A stretch of DNA of 64,000 nt. Origin: Halostella limicola (GTDB lineage: Archaea; Halobacteriota; Halobacteria; Halobacteriales; Natronoarchaeaceae). Shown piece by piece: positions 34,453-42,655 of this stretch. The position numbers and the translations under genes were made by a program. The notes under the pieces are model-generated. The model ran no database searches. It saw only the letters and a program-made list of their open reading frames with translations, and was not told the origin of the DNA. The stretch covers positions 994,786 through 1,058,785 of the forward strand of contig NZ_RCDI01000002.1 in the NCBI RefSeq assembly GCF_003675875.1. The letters are read 5' to 3'. Within the stretch, counting starts at the first letter, position 1; the number at the start of each line of letters is the position of its first letter.

Positions 34453-36129
34453 TTACGCCCGGCGGCCGATCAGCACCGCGGCGACCAGCGCGACGAGCGC
34501 CGCGCCGACGCCGAAGCCGGGCATGTCCTCGGCGGACTCGCCGTCGTCGGTGTCGTTACCGTCTACGTCGGTCGATTCTCCGTCCGTCGTCTCGCCGTCG
34601 GACGACTCGCCGCCGTCGCCGGCGGACCAGTCGGACTCGCTCACGTCGGGCGCGGCGCCGTGAACGGCGCTCAGGTCGTCGAGCGTCGGCGCGTTCACGA
34701 CGACGACGCGGTCGCCGCGCTGCTCGACGTAGAAGGCGTCGTCGAACTCCCCGTCGTCCGGGATCCGGTAGACGCCCTCGTAGCCCTCGACGGACTCCGC
34801 GCCGCGGTACTCCAGCAGCTCGCGGTAGCCGGTGGCGAACTGCTCGGCGTCGGCCTCAGAGTCCCAGACGGAGGCCCAAACGTAGCCGGTCTCGTTCGTC
34901 TCCGCGGAGTCGTCGGCGACGTACGGCACGAGCCGGTCGCCGTCCCAGCCTTCCGTGTACCGGTGGGTGTAGTTCAGCGGGTCGATGGGGTCGAGCTCCT
35001 GCGAGCCGTCCTGGAAGTTGAAGAACGAGCGCGCGTCGATGAGCTGATCGCGCTGGTTGGACTCGTAGTACGGGTACATGAACATCGTGAACATGCCCGC
35101 CTCACCGAACGAGGCGTAGTCGATGCTCCCGTTCAGTTCGAGGACGCCCCACTCGTCGGAGCTCCGGTCCTCGACGGTGACGTTCGTCGGCGAGTCCTCC
35201 AGATACCGGTCTGGGTAGATGACCTGCTCGGTGCTCTCCGGCGTCGCGTCGTACACCTCGTTGACGGCCTCCCAGCCGCCCTGCTCGTAGCGGTGCTGGA
35301 CGAACGCGGCGCCGTCGCTGTAGGGCTGGTAGGAGACGAGATACAGGCCGAAGTTCGCCAGTTCGCCGCCCTGTTGACCGGAGCGGCTGTCGAGGCAGTC
35401 CCACTCCTCGCCGCAGCGCTGCTCGTAGCGGTACTCGACGAAGCTCGCGTCGCCCTCGATGAGGCCGCTGTTGGCGTTGCTCCCGTCGGTGGTGTTCGCG
35501 CGGATGGACGAGAGGTTGTACTGCTGGTCCTGGAGCGCGTGGTGGAGTTCGTGTCCGAGCGTCAGTTCGCCCTCCAGTCGCGGGGAGGTCTGGTTCTCGG
35601 AGACGATGACCATGCGGTCCTCTTCGGGGCTGTAGAAGCCGAGCACGCTCGACCCGAAGTTCGCCGACTGTACCTCGACCGCGTCGGTGCTCTCGTTGAC
35701 GAAGAACGTCGCCTCCCACTTCACGTTCTGGTGGAGGCGCTCGTCCGCGGTCATGTTCCGGAACCGCTCCATGGAGACGTTCCGGTACTCGTCGCGGGAG
35801 ATCACCTCGATGGGAACGTCTTCCTGAAACTCCAGGTCGCGGATCTCCTCGACGCGAGCCATCGACCTGTTGACGACCTTCCGCCGCTCGCTCTCGTTCA
35901 GGCCGTCGCTGCGGTCGACGTCGACGCTCTCGTTGTGCCAGTAGCCGTTCTCCCAGCCGATCACGTCCTCGTCGGGGTCGGCGGGGGCGGTGTCGTTGTC
36001 CTCCTGATCGAGCGCCGGCGACGCGTCCGCGGTCGCCGTCGTCGGCTCGGGCGACGCGGCGGCCGCGGCGGGGGTCGCGGCCGACGCGACCAGCAGGCCG
36101 GTGATCAGTAGGGTGATGATAGTTCGCAT
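34453..36129 (-). CDS. Hvo_1808-family surface protein with PGF-CTERM anchor
   Basis: The 558-residue paralogue of the neighbouring lipoprotein has a Sec-type signal peptide (residues 1-25), then GWENGYWHNESVDVDRSDG, a zinc motif HELHHALQ (His193 to His197) and the downstream EGDASFVEYRY. The rest follows the same pattern, including RCGEEWDCLD. It lacks a lipobox; instead the C-terminus has an Asp/Gly/Ser/Thr-rich linker and ends in MPGF plus a hydrophobic helix and RR, the PGF-CTERM signal processed by archaeosortase with lipid attachment. It is thus anchored at the other end of the chain. Many NxS/T sites suggest N-glycosylation. The start at 36129 gives the clean signal peptide. Confidence 0.9.
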   Translation of the reverse strand: MRTIITLLITGLLVASAATPAAAAASPEPTTATADASPALDQEDNDTAPADPDEDVIGWENGYWHNESVDVDRSDGLNESERRKVVNRSMARVEEIRDLEFQEDVPIEVISRDEYRNVSMERFRNMTADERLHQNVKWEATFFVNESTDAVEVQSANFGSSVLGFYSPEEDRMVIVSENQTSPRLEGELTLGHELHHALQDQQYNLSSIRANTTDGSNANSGLIEGDASFVEYRYEQRCGEEWDCLDSRSGQQGGELANFGLYLVSYQPYSDGAAFVQHRYEQGGWEAVNEVYDATPESTEQVIYPDRYLEDSPTNVTVEDRSSDEWGVLELNGSIDYASFGEAGMFTMFMYPYYESNQRDQLIDARSFFNFQDGSQELDPIDPLNYTHRYTEGWDGDRLVPYVADDSAETNETGYVWASVWDSEADAEQFATGYRELLEYRGAESVEGYEGVYRIPDDGEFDDAFYVEQRGDRVVVVNAPTLDDLSAVHGAAPDVSESDWSAGDGGESSDGETTDGESTDVDGNDTDDGESAEDMPGFGVGAALVALVAAVLIGRRA

Positions 36130-36238
36130 GCGGTAATTAGGGGTTTTCGCCGACGTGTAAAAAAGATTGGAAACCTGATCCCACCGGGGACAGGTTGGCG
36201 ACGTAACCGTTTTTGAGCGCCCGCGAGTAGCGTCGGAC

Positions 36239-36811
36239 ATGGAACTCGATCCGGACACCACCGCGATAGTCGTGGTAGACATGCAGAACGGCTTCGCGCA
36301 CCCGGACGGGAGTCTCTACGCCCCCGCGAGCGAGGAGGCGATCGAACCGATCGGCGAACTTGTCCGGCGCGGCAGCGAGGCCGGCGCGACGGTCGTGTTC
36401 ACCCGCGACGTCCACCCGCCGGAACAGTTCGAGGACGCCCACTACTACGACGAGTTCGAGCGCTGGGGCGAGCACGTCGTCGAGGGGTCCTGGGAGGCCG
36501 AGATCGTCGAGGACCTCCCTACCGAGACGGCCGACCACGTCGTCGAGAAGCACACCTACGACGCGTTCTACGAGACGGAGCTCGACGGGTGGCTGTCGGC
36601 CCGCGGGATAGACGATCTGGTGATCTGCGGGACGCTGGCGAACGTCTGCGTCCTCCACACCGCCGGCAGCGCCGGGCTTCGGGACTACCGGCCGGTCCTC
36701 GCCGAGGACGCCGTCGGGTTCATCGAGGAGGACCACCGGGCGTACGCGCTGGACCACGCCGACTGGCTGTTCGGCGAGGTCGCGGAGCGCGACGAGATCG
36801 AGTTCGCCTGA
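36239..36811 (+). CDS. Isochorismatase-family hydrolase, probable nicotinamidase
   Basis: The 190-residue cysteine hydrolase has the Asp-Lys-Cys triad of nicotinamidases: Asp14 in VVVDMQNGF, Lys104 in VVEKHTYDAF and Cys137 in NVCVLHTA. The metal-binding DVHPPEQFEDAH stretch lies near residues 56-67. It would convert nicotinamide to nicotinate, the substrate of the phosphoribosyltransferase encoded at 31919. Other isochorismatase-type activities cannot be excluded. Its stop abuts the stop of the convergent sensor kinase gene with no spacer. Confidence 0.88.
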   Translation: MELDPDTTAIVVVDMQNGFAHPDGSLYAPASEEAIEPIGELVRRGSEAGATVVFTRDVHPPEQFEDAHYYDEFERWGEHVVEGSWEAEIVEDLPTETADHVVEKHTYDAFYETELDGWLSARGIDDLVICGTLANVCVLHTAGSAGLRDYRPVLAEDAVGFIEEDHRAYALDHADWLFGEVAERDEIEFA

Positions 36812-39184
36812 TCACTCGACGGCGACGCCGGTGATCTCGAAGCGAGCGCCGCCGGAGAGGTCCCGACCGTCCCCGCCGGCCGAAGGCTCGTCGCCCCCGT
36901 CGGCGTCCGCGATCCGCACCGACCAGCCGTGCGCCTCCGCGATCTCGCGGACGATGGCGAGGCCGAATCCCGTCCCATCGCTCGTCGAGGAGTACCCCCA
37001 CTCGTAGACCGCGTCCCGCTCCGACGGCGGGATCCCCGGCCCGTCGTCCTCGACGTAGAACCCGACAGGGGAGCTTCGGTCCGCCGAGGACCGTGAATCG
37101 ACGGCCCGCTTGCCCGATAGCACGCCAACGGTGACCGAAAGCTCGGCGGCGGCGGCGCTCGCGCCGTCACCGACGGCCCCCTCCGCCGCCGCGTCGTCCG
37201 AGAGTGGCCCGTCTGCGGTCCCCCGGCTCGTCGCGTCGTCCGCCGCGGATCGGTAGAACGTGTCCTCACCGATGGCCTCGGCGGTCTCTTCCGGCGCGCC
37301 GTGCTCCACCGAGTTGCGAAACAGGTTCTCGAACAGCTGCAGGAGGCGGCGGCGGTCAGCCCGGACGGCAGCGTCGCCCCGGACGTCGAGGCGGGCGCCG
37401 CCGGTGTCGACGTTCTCCCACGCTTCCGCGGCCGCGTCGGACAGCGACACCGCCGCCGGATCGGTGACGACGCGTCCCGACCGGGCGAGTTCGAGGAGGT
37501 CGTCGGTCAGGCGTTCCATCCGGTCTATCGCGTCCGCCACCTGGTCGAGCGCGTCGACGTCGCCCTCTTCGCGAGCCAGTTCCAGGTAGCCGTCGGCGAC
37601 GGAGATCGGGTTACGGAGGTCGTGGCTGACGACGCTCGCGAACTCGTCCAGTTGTTCGTTCTGGCGCGCCAGTTCGCGCTCGCGCTCCCGGAGCTCCGCC
37701 TCGCGCTCGGCCCGGGTCAGCGCCGCCGCGGCGTTGTCGGCCAGCACCGACGTCAGCCGGACGAGCGCGTCGTCGGGCTCGAACGGCTCGGTCGACGCGG
37801 CGCCCAGCGTGCCGCGGTCACCGAGGGGGAACACCGCCACGCCACGGACCGGCGTCTCGTCGTCGCGGAGGGCGTTCGTCTCCCGAACGTCGCCGTACAC
37901 GATCGGTTCGCCCGTCTCGAACACCGATCCCTGTAACCCCTCGCCGACGTCGAAGGCGGGGACGGGGTCGTACAGATCGAGCACCGCGTCGGTGTACGCG
38001 GCGGGACGCAGTTCGCCGTCCTCGGCCAGATGGATCGCCGCGTATTCGAGGTCGAGGACGTCGCGGACCGCGTCGACGGTGTGCTCGGCGACGGCGTCGG
38101 GCGTCTCCGCCCGCATCAGGTCGCGGCTTGCCGACTGTATCGCCTCTAGCGACTGCTCCCGTTTCCGCCGCCGCGTAACGTCGCGGAGGATGACGACGGC
38201 GCCCTGCCCGTCGTCCAGCGGCGTCACCAGCGGTTCGAAGTACCGCACGCCCCCGCCGGAATCGAACGCGACCACCTCGTTCGTCGTGGCCGCGTCGACG
38301 TCGACGGCGGCGGCCACTTCGGGGAACGCCTCGAGAAACTGCCGACCGAGCGGGGCGGTGAGGGCCGACAGATCGCGCGCCGCGGGGTTGACGTCGACGA
38401 CGTGCTCGCCGCCGTCGACGGCGACTACCGGATCGTCCATCCGGTCGACGACCGCCGAGCGGGCGACGGGCGAGAGGTCGAACAACCGGTAGTCGTACAG
38501 CGCCCAGAACACCACGACGCCGTTGACGACGAAGCCGAACGGCGTCAGGTCGAGGTGCGGCACCGGCGAGACGCCGAGGTGGTACGAGGCGTTGGCGACG
38601 CAGGGCGCGACCGACGCCCCGAGGACGAGCAGTGACTGCTTCCGATAGAGCCCGGACGACCGGACGGCGACCCCCGCGATGAGGATCATACCGGCGGTGA
38701 CGAAGAGGTAGCTTGCGGCGACACTCACCCACCAGCCGACGCCGTACTCGACGACAAGAAGCCGAAACGGTCCCTCGGTGACCAGCGCGGCGTCCGACCA
38801 GAACTGCCCGTGGATCGGGTTAGTGAACGAGAGCGTTGCGGTGACAGTCGCCGGGAGGGCGACCGCGGCGACGACGAGCGGGGATATCCGATCCTCGTAG
38901 TCCGCGTACTCCAGAGCGAACAGCGTCCACAGTGCCGGGACGAACGCGATGACGGCTGATCGCCACCGGAACCACGAGAGCGCGGCCGCCAGGTCCGTCG
39001 CCGTGATTTCGGCCGCGAACCCGAGGAGCCACAGCGCGTTCACGGCCATCATCGCGGCGAAGTAGCGGCCACCCCGGCGTTCGCGACGCTTCCAGGTGAC
39101 CGCCGCGAGACCACCCGCCAAGAGCGTCGCGGCGAGAGTGCCCGCCAGAAGAGCGGCCACCGCGGGAGAGTAAACTACCAGCAA
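36812..39184 (-). CDS. Sensor histidine kinase (7TM-PAS-GAF-HisKA-HATPase)
   Basis: The 790-residue kinase has an N-terminal seven-helix membrane domain of the 7TM histidine-kinase type (residues about 5-230), a PAS domain (about 250-350) and a GAF domain (about 365-510). The dimerisation helix follows with phospho-acceptor His521 (VVSHDLRNP), then an ATPase domain with N box LFENLFRNSVEHG and G boxes DDGPGIPPSERD and GTGFGLAIV. Between the N and G1 boxes sits a long Ala/Ser/Asp-rich insertion of about 60-70 residues, unusual for this domain. No response regulator is encoded next to it, so its partner is elsewhere. The ligand is unknown. Confidence 0.92.
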   Translation of the reverse strand: MLVVYSPAVAALLAGTLAATLLAGGLAAVTWKRRERRGGRYFAAMMAVNALWLLGFAAEITATDLAAALSWFRWRSAVIAFVPALWTLFALEYADYEDRISPLVVAAVALPATVTATLSFTNPIHGQFWSDAALVTEGPFRLLVVEYGVGWWVSVAASYLFVTAGMILIAGVAVRSSGLYRKQSLLVLGASVAPCVANASYHLGVSPVPHLDLTPFGFVVNGVVVFWALYDYRLFDLSPVARSAVVDRMDDPVVAVDGGEHVVDVNPAARDLSALTAPLGRQFLEAFPEVAAAVDVDAATTNEVVAFDSGGGVRYFEPLVTPLDDGQGAVVILRDVTRRRKREQSLEAIQSASRDLMRAETPDAVAEHTVDAVRDVLDLEYAAIHLAEDGELRPAAYTDAVLDLYDPVPAFDVGEGLQGSVFETGEPIVYGDVRETNALRDDETPVRGVAVFPLGDRGTLGAASTEPFEPDDALVRLTSVLADNAAAALTRAEREAELRERERELARQNEQLDEFASVVSHDLRNPISVADGYLELAREEGDVDALDQVADAIDRMERLTDDLLELARSGRVVTDPAAVSLSDAAAEAWENVDTGGARLDVRGDAAVRADRRRLLQLFENLFRNSVEHGAPEETAEAIGEDTFYRSAADDATSRGTADGPLSDDAAAEGAVGDGASAAAAELSVTVGVLSGKRAVDSRSSADRSSPVGFYVEDDGPGIPPSERDAVYEWGYSSTSDGTGFGLAIVREIAEAHGWSVRIADADGGDEPSAGGDGRDLSGGARFEITGVAVE

Positions 39185-39234
39185 TATGAGGCAAACCAGA
39201 CGCTCTCACCCTATAGCGATAACGGCCGCTCCGT

Positions 39235-40095
39235 TCAGCGCCGGATCGCGACGGTCACGCGCTCGCCCTCGGGAAACGATGCGTCGGGACAGATCAGCTT
39301 CGCGCCGAACCCCGCGTCCCGCGCGAGAAACAGCGAGAGGCCGGTGATCGGCTCGCCGTTCGCCAGCACGGTGACGTCGTCCCAGGTGACGGTCCGTCCG
39401 TTCGCGACGCCGACGCGCGAACCGAGCAGCGCAACGTCTCGCTCGTCATCGGGCGGACTACCGCGGTTCGCGGCCAGCAGTCCGCCGCCCGCGTAGTGCG
39501 GGAGACCGCCGTCGAGGACCCGGGCGTCGTCTCCCGCCGGCCCGACTGCGTCCGCAGCGATGCCGGCGAAGTACGCGCCGGGGTCGGGGTGGCGGGGCGC
39601 GTCGAGCACCGCGTACGTCTCGCCGGTCCCGACGACGGTACCGGTGCCGTCCCACGGGAGCGCGCGGAGGTCGGCGTCGACCTCGATCCGGAGTGACCCC
39701 GACGCCCGGTACGGGTTCGCGTCCGGGTCGCGGAAGCCGAGGTGGACGTGGTTGTCGACCCACGGCGCGAAAAAGCCCGAGCGCACCATCTCGCCCAGCG
39801 AGTCGCCGACCGCTACCTCATCGCCGGCCGAGACTGCGGGGTGGACGTGGAGGACGCGGGCGATCCGGTCCCCGCAGTCGATCAGGATCAGGTGGTCGTG
39901 CTCGACGGCGTAGGGTTTCTCGGGCGCGGTGACGGTCCGGGTGTCGATCACCTCGCCGGCGACGGGGCTCGGCGCGTCGTTCGACTCGGGGTAGAGGTCG
40001 ATCGCGCATCCCTCGTCGTGGGCGTCGTACGGCGAGTTGTACAGCGAGAACCGCGGGTACCGCTCGACGACGGACTCCGGCAGCGTGACGGCCAT
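39235..40095 (-). CDS. M23-like (LytM-fold) protein without signal peptide
   Basis: The 286-residue protein resembles the M23 peptidase/LytM beta fold: GCAIDLYPES supplies the Asp ligand position (about residue 32), SPVAGEVIDTRTV the first strands, and NHVHLGFRDPD the HxH position (about 115-125). The turn AGDEVAVGDSLGEM between them is also family-like. M23 enzymes usually cleave peptidoglycan, which haloarchaea lack, and no export signal is present, so the substrate must be different or the site inactive. The C-terminal half (about 150-286) is an acidic unknown domain. It is 50 bases from the sensor kinase start on the same strand. Confidence 0.65.
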   Translation of the reverse strand: MAVTLPESVVERYPRFSLYNSPYDAHDEGCAIDLYPESNDAPSPVAGEVIDTRTVTAPEKPYAVEHDHLILIDCGDRIARVLHVHPAVSAGDEVAVGDSLGEMVRSGFFAPWVDNHVHLGFRDPDANPYRASGSLRIEVDADLRALPWDGTGTVVGTGETYAVLDAPRHPDPGAYFAGIAADAVGPAGDDARVLDGGLPHYAGGGLLAANRGSPPDDERDVALLGSRVGVANGRTVTWDDVTVLANGEPITGLSLFLARDAGFGAKLICPDASFPEGERVTVAIRR

Positions 40096-40147
40096 CGCTC
40101 TCGCCTTCGGTCCGAGGCGTTTAGTCGCCTCGGGTTCACGCCCCGGT

Positions 40148-40825
40148 ATGCGCGTACTCCGGGGCCGCGCGGCGTCGATCGACGCCGACCGCGAGGTGAC
40201 GGCCGAGATGCTTTCCGCAGTCGGAGAGGACGGCGACGCCGCGGTCCGCGTCTGGACGCCCCACCGGCAGGTCGCCTTCGGCCGCCGCGACGCCCGCGAG
40301 GACGGGTACGAGGCAGCCCGCGAGGCGGCCAGCGACCGCGGGTTCCCGCCGGTCGAGCGCAGCGTCGGCGGCCGCGCCGTCGCGTACGCCGGGACGACGC
40401 TGGCGTTCGCGCTCGCGGAACCGATCGACGACCTGCGCGAGGGCCTCGACGAGCGCTACGAGCGCGCGACGACGGCCGTCGAGCGCGCGCTCCGCGAGGT
40501 CGGCGTCGAGACCGAACGCGGCGAACCCGACGACTCGTTCTGCCCCGGTACTCACTCCCTGCAGCGCGACGGGAAGATCGTCGGCATCGCCCAGCGCGTC
40601 CGGCAGGACGCCGCGCTCACTGCCGGCGTGGCGATCGTCGACGCACGCGACGAGATCGCCGCCGTCCTCGACGACGTGTACGATGCGCTCGGCGTCCCGT
40701 TCGACCCCGACTCCGTGGGCAGCGTGGCCACCGCTGGCGGCACCGGCGACCCCGAAGCGGTCCAGCGAGCGATAGAGCGGGCGTTCGTCGGCGACGCCGA
40801 CGCGGCCGTCGAGCGCGTGGACTGA
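40148..40825 (+). CDS. Lipoate-protein ligase / BPL-LPL family protein
   Basis: The 225-residue protein of the biotin/lipoate ligase fold has the conserved FGRRDAREDGYEAAREAA segment (about residues 40-57), the RSVGGRAVAY motif (about 75-84) that binds the adenylate, and the SLQRDGKIVGIAQRVR segment (about 138-153) with the likely catalytic Lys. It should attach lipoate or octanoate to acceptor domains, but the C-terminal accessory domain is short, so a transferase role or another acyl group is possible. The ATG at 40148 follows the promoter shared with the divergent M23-like gene. Confidence 0.85.
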   Translation: MRVLRGRAASIDADREVTAEMLSAVGEDGDAAVRVWTPHRQVAFGRRDAREDGYEAAREAASDRGFPPVERSVGGRAVAYAGTTLAFALAEPIDDLREGLDERYERATTAVERALREVGVETERGEPDDSFCPGTHSLQRDGKIVGIAQRVRQDAALTAGVAIVDARDEIAAVLDDVYDALGVPFDPDSVGSVATAGGTGDPEAVQRAIERAFVGDADAAVERVD

Positions 40826-40860
40826 TCGGGGCACTTACGCCCGGATCGCGTCGAGTGAGC

Positions 40861-40941
40861 GTACTGTCGGTCGTAACTGTTTACGCGGATTCGCCGCAAC
40901 GTACCGGAGAACCCTTTTCTCTGACGTACGACCGACAGTAC
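40861..40941. repeat. 14-base perfect inverted repeat around the dihydroorotase promoter
   Basis: GTACTGTCGGTCGT at 40861-40874 is exactly inverted at 40928-40941, ending directly at the ATG of pyrC. The 53 bases between contain AT-rich stretches (AACTGTTTAC, CCCTTTTCTC) that would serve as the promoter. A repressor bound to both arms, or a cruciform, could control initiation of this leaderless-type gene. Confidence 0.75.
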
Positions 40942-42207
40942 ATGCTCATCGGCGATGCGACCCTGCCTGACGGTCGCGAGCGAGACGTACGCATCGAGGA
41001 CGGGACCATCGCGGCGGTCGGCGACGACCTCGGCGATCCGGACGTGGACGCGACCGGAAAGCGGCTGTTCCCTGGCGCGATCGACGTTCACGTCCACTTC
41101 CGCCAGCCCGGCTTCCCGCACAAGGAGACGTGGGAGACTGGCAGTCGGAGCGCCGCCGCGGGCGGCGTGACGACGGTTGTCGACCAACCCAACACCGACC
41201 CGCCGACGGTTACGGGCGAGGCGTTCGACGAGAAGGCGGCCCTCGCCGAGGCGTCGCTCGTCGACTACGGCGTCAACGGGGGCGTCACGCCGGACTGGGA
41301 CCCCGACGCGCTGTTCGAGCGACCGCTGTTCGCGCTCGGCGAGGTGTTTCTCGCGGACTCGACCGGCGACATGGGGATCGACGCCGACCGCTTCGCCGAC
41401 GCTGTCGTGCGGGCGGGCGCGGAGAACGTGACCGTGACCGTCCACGCAGAGGACGCGACGCTCTTCGACGAGGGAGCGAGAGAGCGCGACGACGCGGACG
41501 CGTGGAGCGCCTACCGGACCGCCGAGGCCGAGGCCGCGGCGGTTGAGCGCGCCGTCGAGGTCGGCGCGGACGCTGACGCCGCCCTGCACATCGCCCACAC
41601 CAGCACGCCGGAGGGGATCGACGCGGCGAGCGACGCCGGCGTCACCTGCGAGGTGACGCCTCACCACCTCTTCCTCTCCCGCGAGGACCTGCCGGACCTC
41701 GGGACCTTCGGTCGGATGAACCCGCCGCTCCGGAGCGAAGCGCGCCGCGAGGCGGTGTACGAGCGCGTCGCGGACGGCACCGTCGACGTGATAGCGACTG
41801 ACCACGCGCCTCACACGCGCGCGGAGAAGGACGCGAGCGTCTGGGACGCCCCCAGCGGCGTCCCCGGCGTCGAGACGATGCTCCCGCTCCTGCTGGAGGA
41901 GGCGCGACAGGGACGCCTCTCCTACGAGCGAGTCCGCGATCTGGTCGCCGCGAACCCCGCCGCGATCTTCGACCTGCCGGCGAAGGGTCAGATCGAGGAG
42001 GGACGCGACGCCGACCTCGTCCTCTTCGACCCCGACGACGCCCGAGAGATCCGCGGCGAGGACCTCCACTCGAAGTGCGGGTGGACGCCGTTCGCGGGCC
42101 GGACCGGCGTGTTCCCGGAGCTGACGCTGGTTCGGGGCGAGGTCGTCTACGACGCGCGCGACGGCGAGTCGTTCGGCGACGCCGTCGGCGAGAACGTGCG
42201 CGAGTAG
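40942..42207 (+). CDS. pyrC: Dihydroorotase
   Basis: The 421-residue amidohydrolase closes carbamoyl-aspartate to dihydroorotate in pyrimidine synthesis. Metal ligands are visible in DVHVHFRQPG (about residues 50-59), HAEDATLF (about 166), HIAHTSTPEG (about 215-224) and ATDHAPHTR (about 287-295). The proline-rich GRMNPPLRSE segment (about 255) binds substrate. The ATG at 40942 gives MLIGDATLPDG, the normal start for archaeal members; the long frame upstream is antisense to other genes. A 14-base inverted repeat abuts the start codon. Confidence 0.93.
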   Translation: MLIGDATLPDGRERDVRIEDGTIAAVGDDLGDPDVDATGKRLFPGAIDVHVHFRQPGFPHKETWETGSRSAAAGGVTTVVDQPNTDPPTVTGEAFDEKAALAEASLVDYGVNGGVTPDWDPDALFERPLFALGEVFLADSTGDMGIDADRFADAVVRAGAENVTVTVHAEDATLFDEGARERDDADAWSAYRTAEAEAAAVERAVEVGADADAALHIAHTSTPEGIDAASDAGVTCEVTPHHLFLSREDLPDLGTFGRMNPPLRSEARREAVYERVADGTVDVIATDHAPHTRAEKDASVWDAPSGVPGVETMLPLLLEEARQGRLSYERVRDLVAANPAAIFDLPAKGQIEEGRDADLVLFDPDDAREIRGEDLHSKCGWTPFAGRTGVFPELTLVRGEVVYDARDGESFGDAVGENVRE

Positions 42208-42315
42208 CGAGCAGGCGACGCTGGAGAACCCGCGGCGACGCGTCGCGCGACCGCTGACCGCCGCGGGGCGGCGTTCAGATCACGACGGACGGTGGCCGCG
42301 GCTTCTCTGATAAAC

Positions 42316-42654
42316 CTACAGCCACGCCGTCGCCAGCGACGCCGCGAGCATCGCGCCGAGGCCGAACCCGGTAACTCTGCTCATCGCCCGCCGGGAGTCC
42401 GCTTCGGTCCAGTTCGATCCGGTCTCCATGTACCGCTGCATGTTCTCGATGCCGCGGCCGGCCATCACCGACCCCGACCAGCCGAGCAGCCCGACGCCGA
42501 AGGCGAGCGCGCCAAGCGCGAATGTCCGCTCGGTCGCCGTCCGCAGGCCGGCGTCGGCGGTGAAGGCGACGACGCCGACAGCGCCGAGACCGGCCCCGAC
42601 CGCGCCGGCGACGACGAAGCGACGGGTCGCCGCGACGAGGCGGTCGGGCGCCAC
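42316..42654 (-). CDS. Small membrane protein at the end of the peptide ABC operon
   Basis: The 112-residue protein has two or three hydrophobic segments (about residues 12-32, 43-64, 92-110) and a soluble stretch between (IENMQRYMETGSNWTEAD). No family signature is recognised with certainty. It begins with GTG one base after the dppC stop, so it is probably co-transcribed and possibly translated by re-initiation, but a role in peptide transport is not implied by its sequence. Confidence 0.72.
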   Translation of the reverse strand: MAPDRLVAATRRFVVAGAVGAGLGAVGVVAFTADAGLRTATERTFALGALAFGVGLLGWSGSVMAGRGIENMQRYMETGSNWTEADSRRAMSRVTGFGLGAMLAASLATAWL

Positions 42655-42655
42655 G

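Noticed and set aside
40861-40941. The 81-base inverted-repeat segment as a miniature transposable element
   Set aside because: No target-site duplication is visible, only one copy is present in the window, and the right arm fits the promoter geometry of pyrC.
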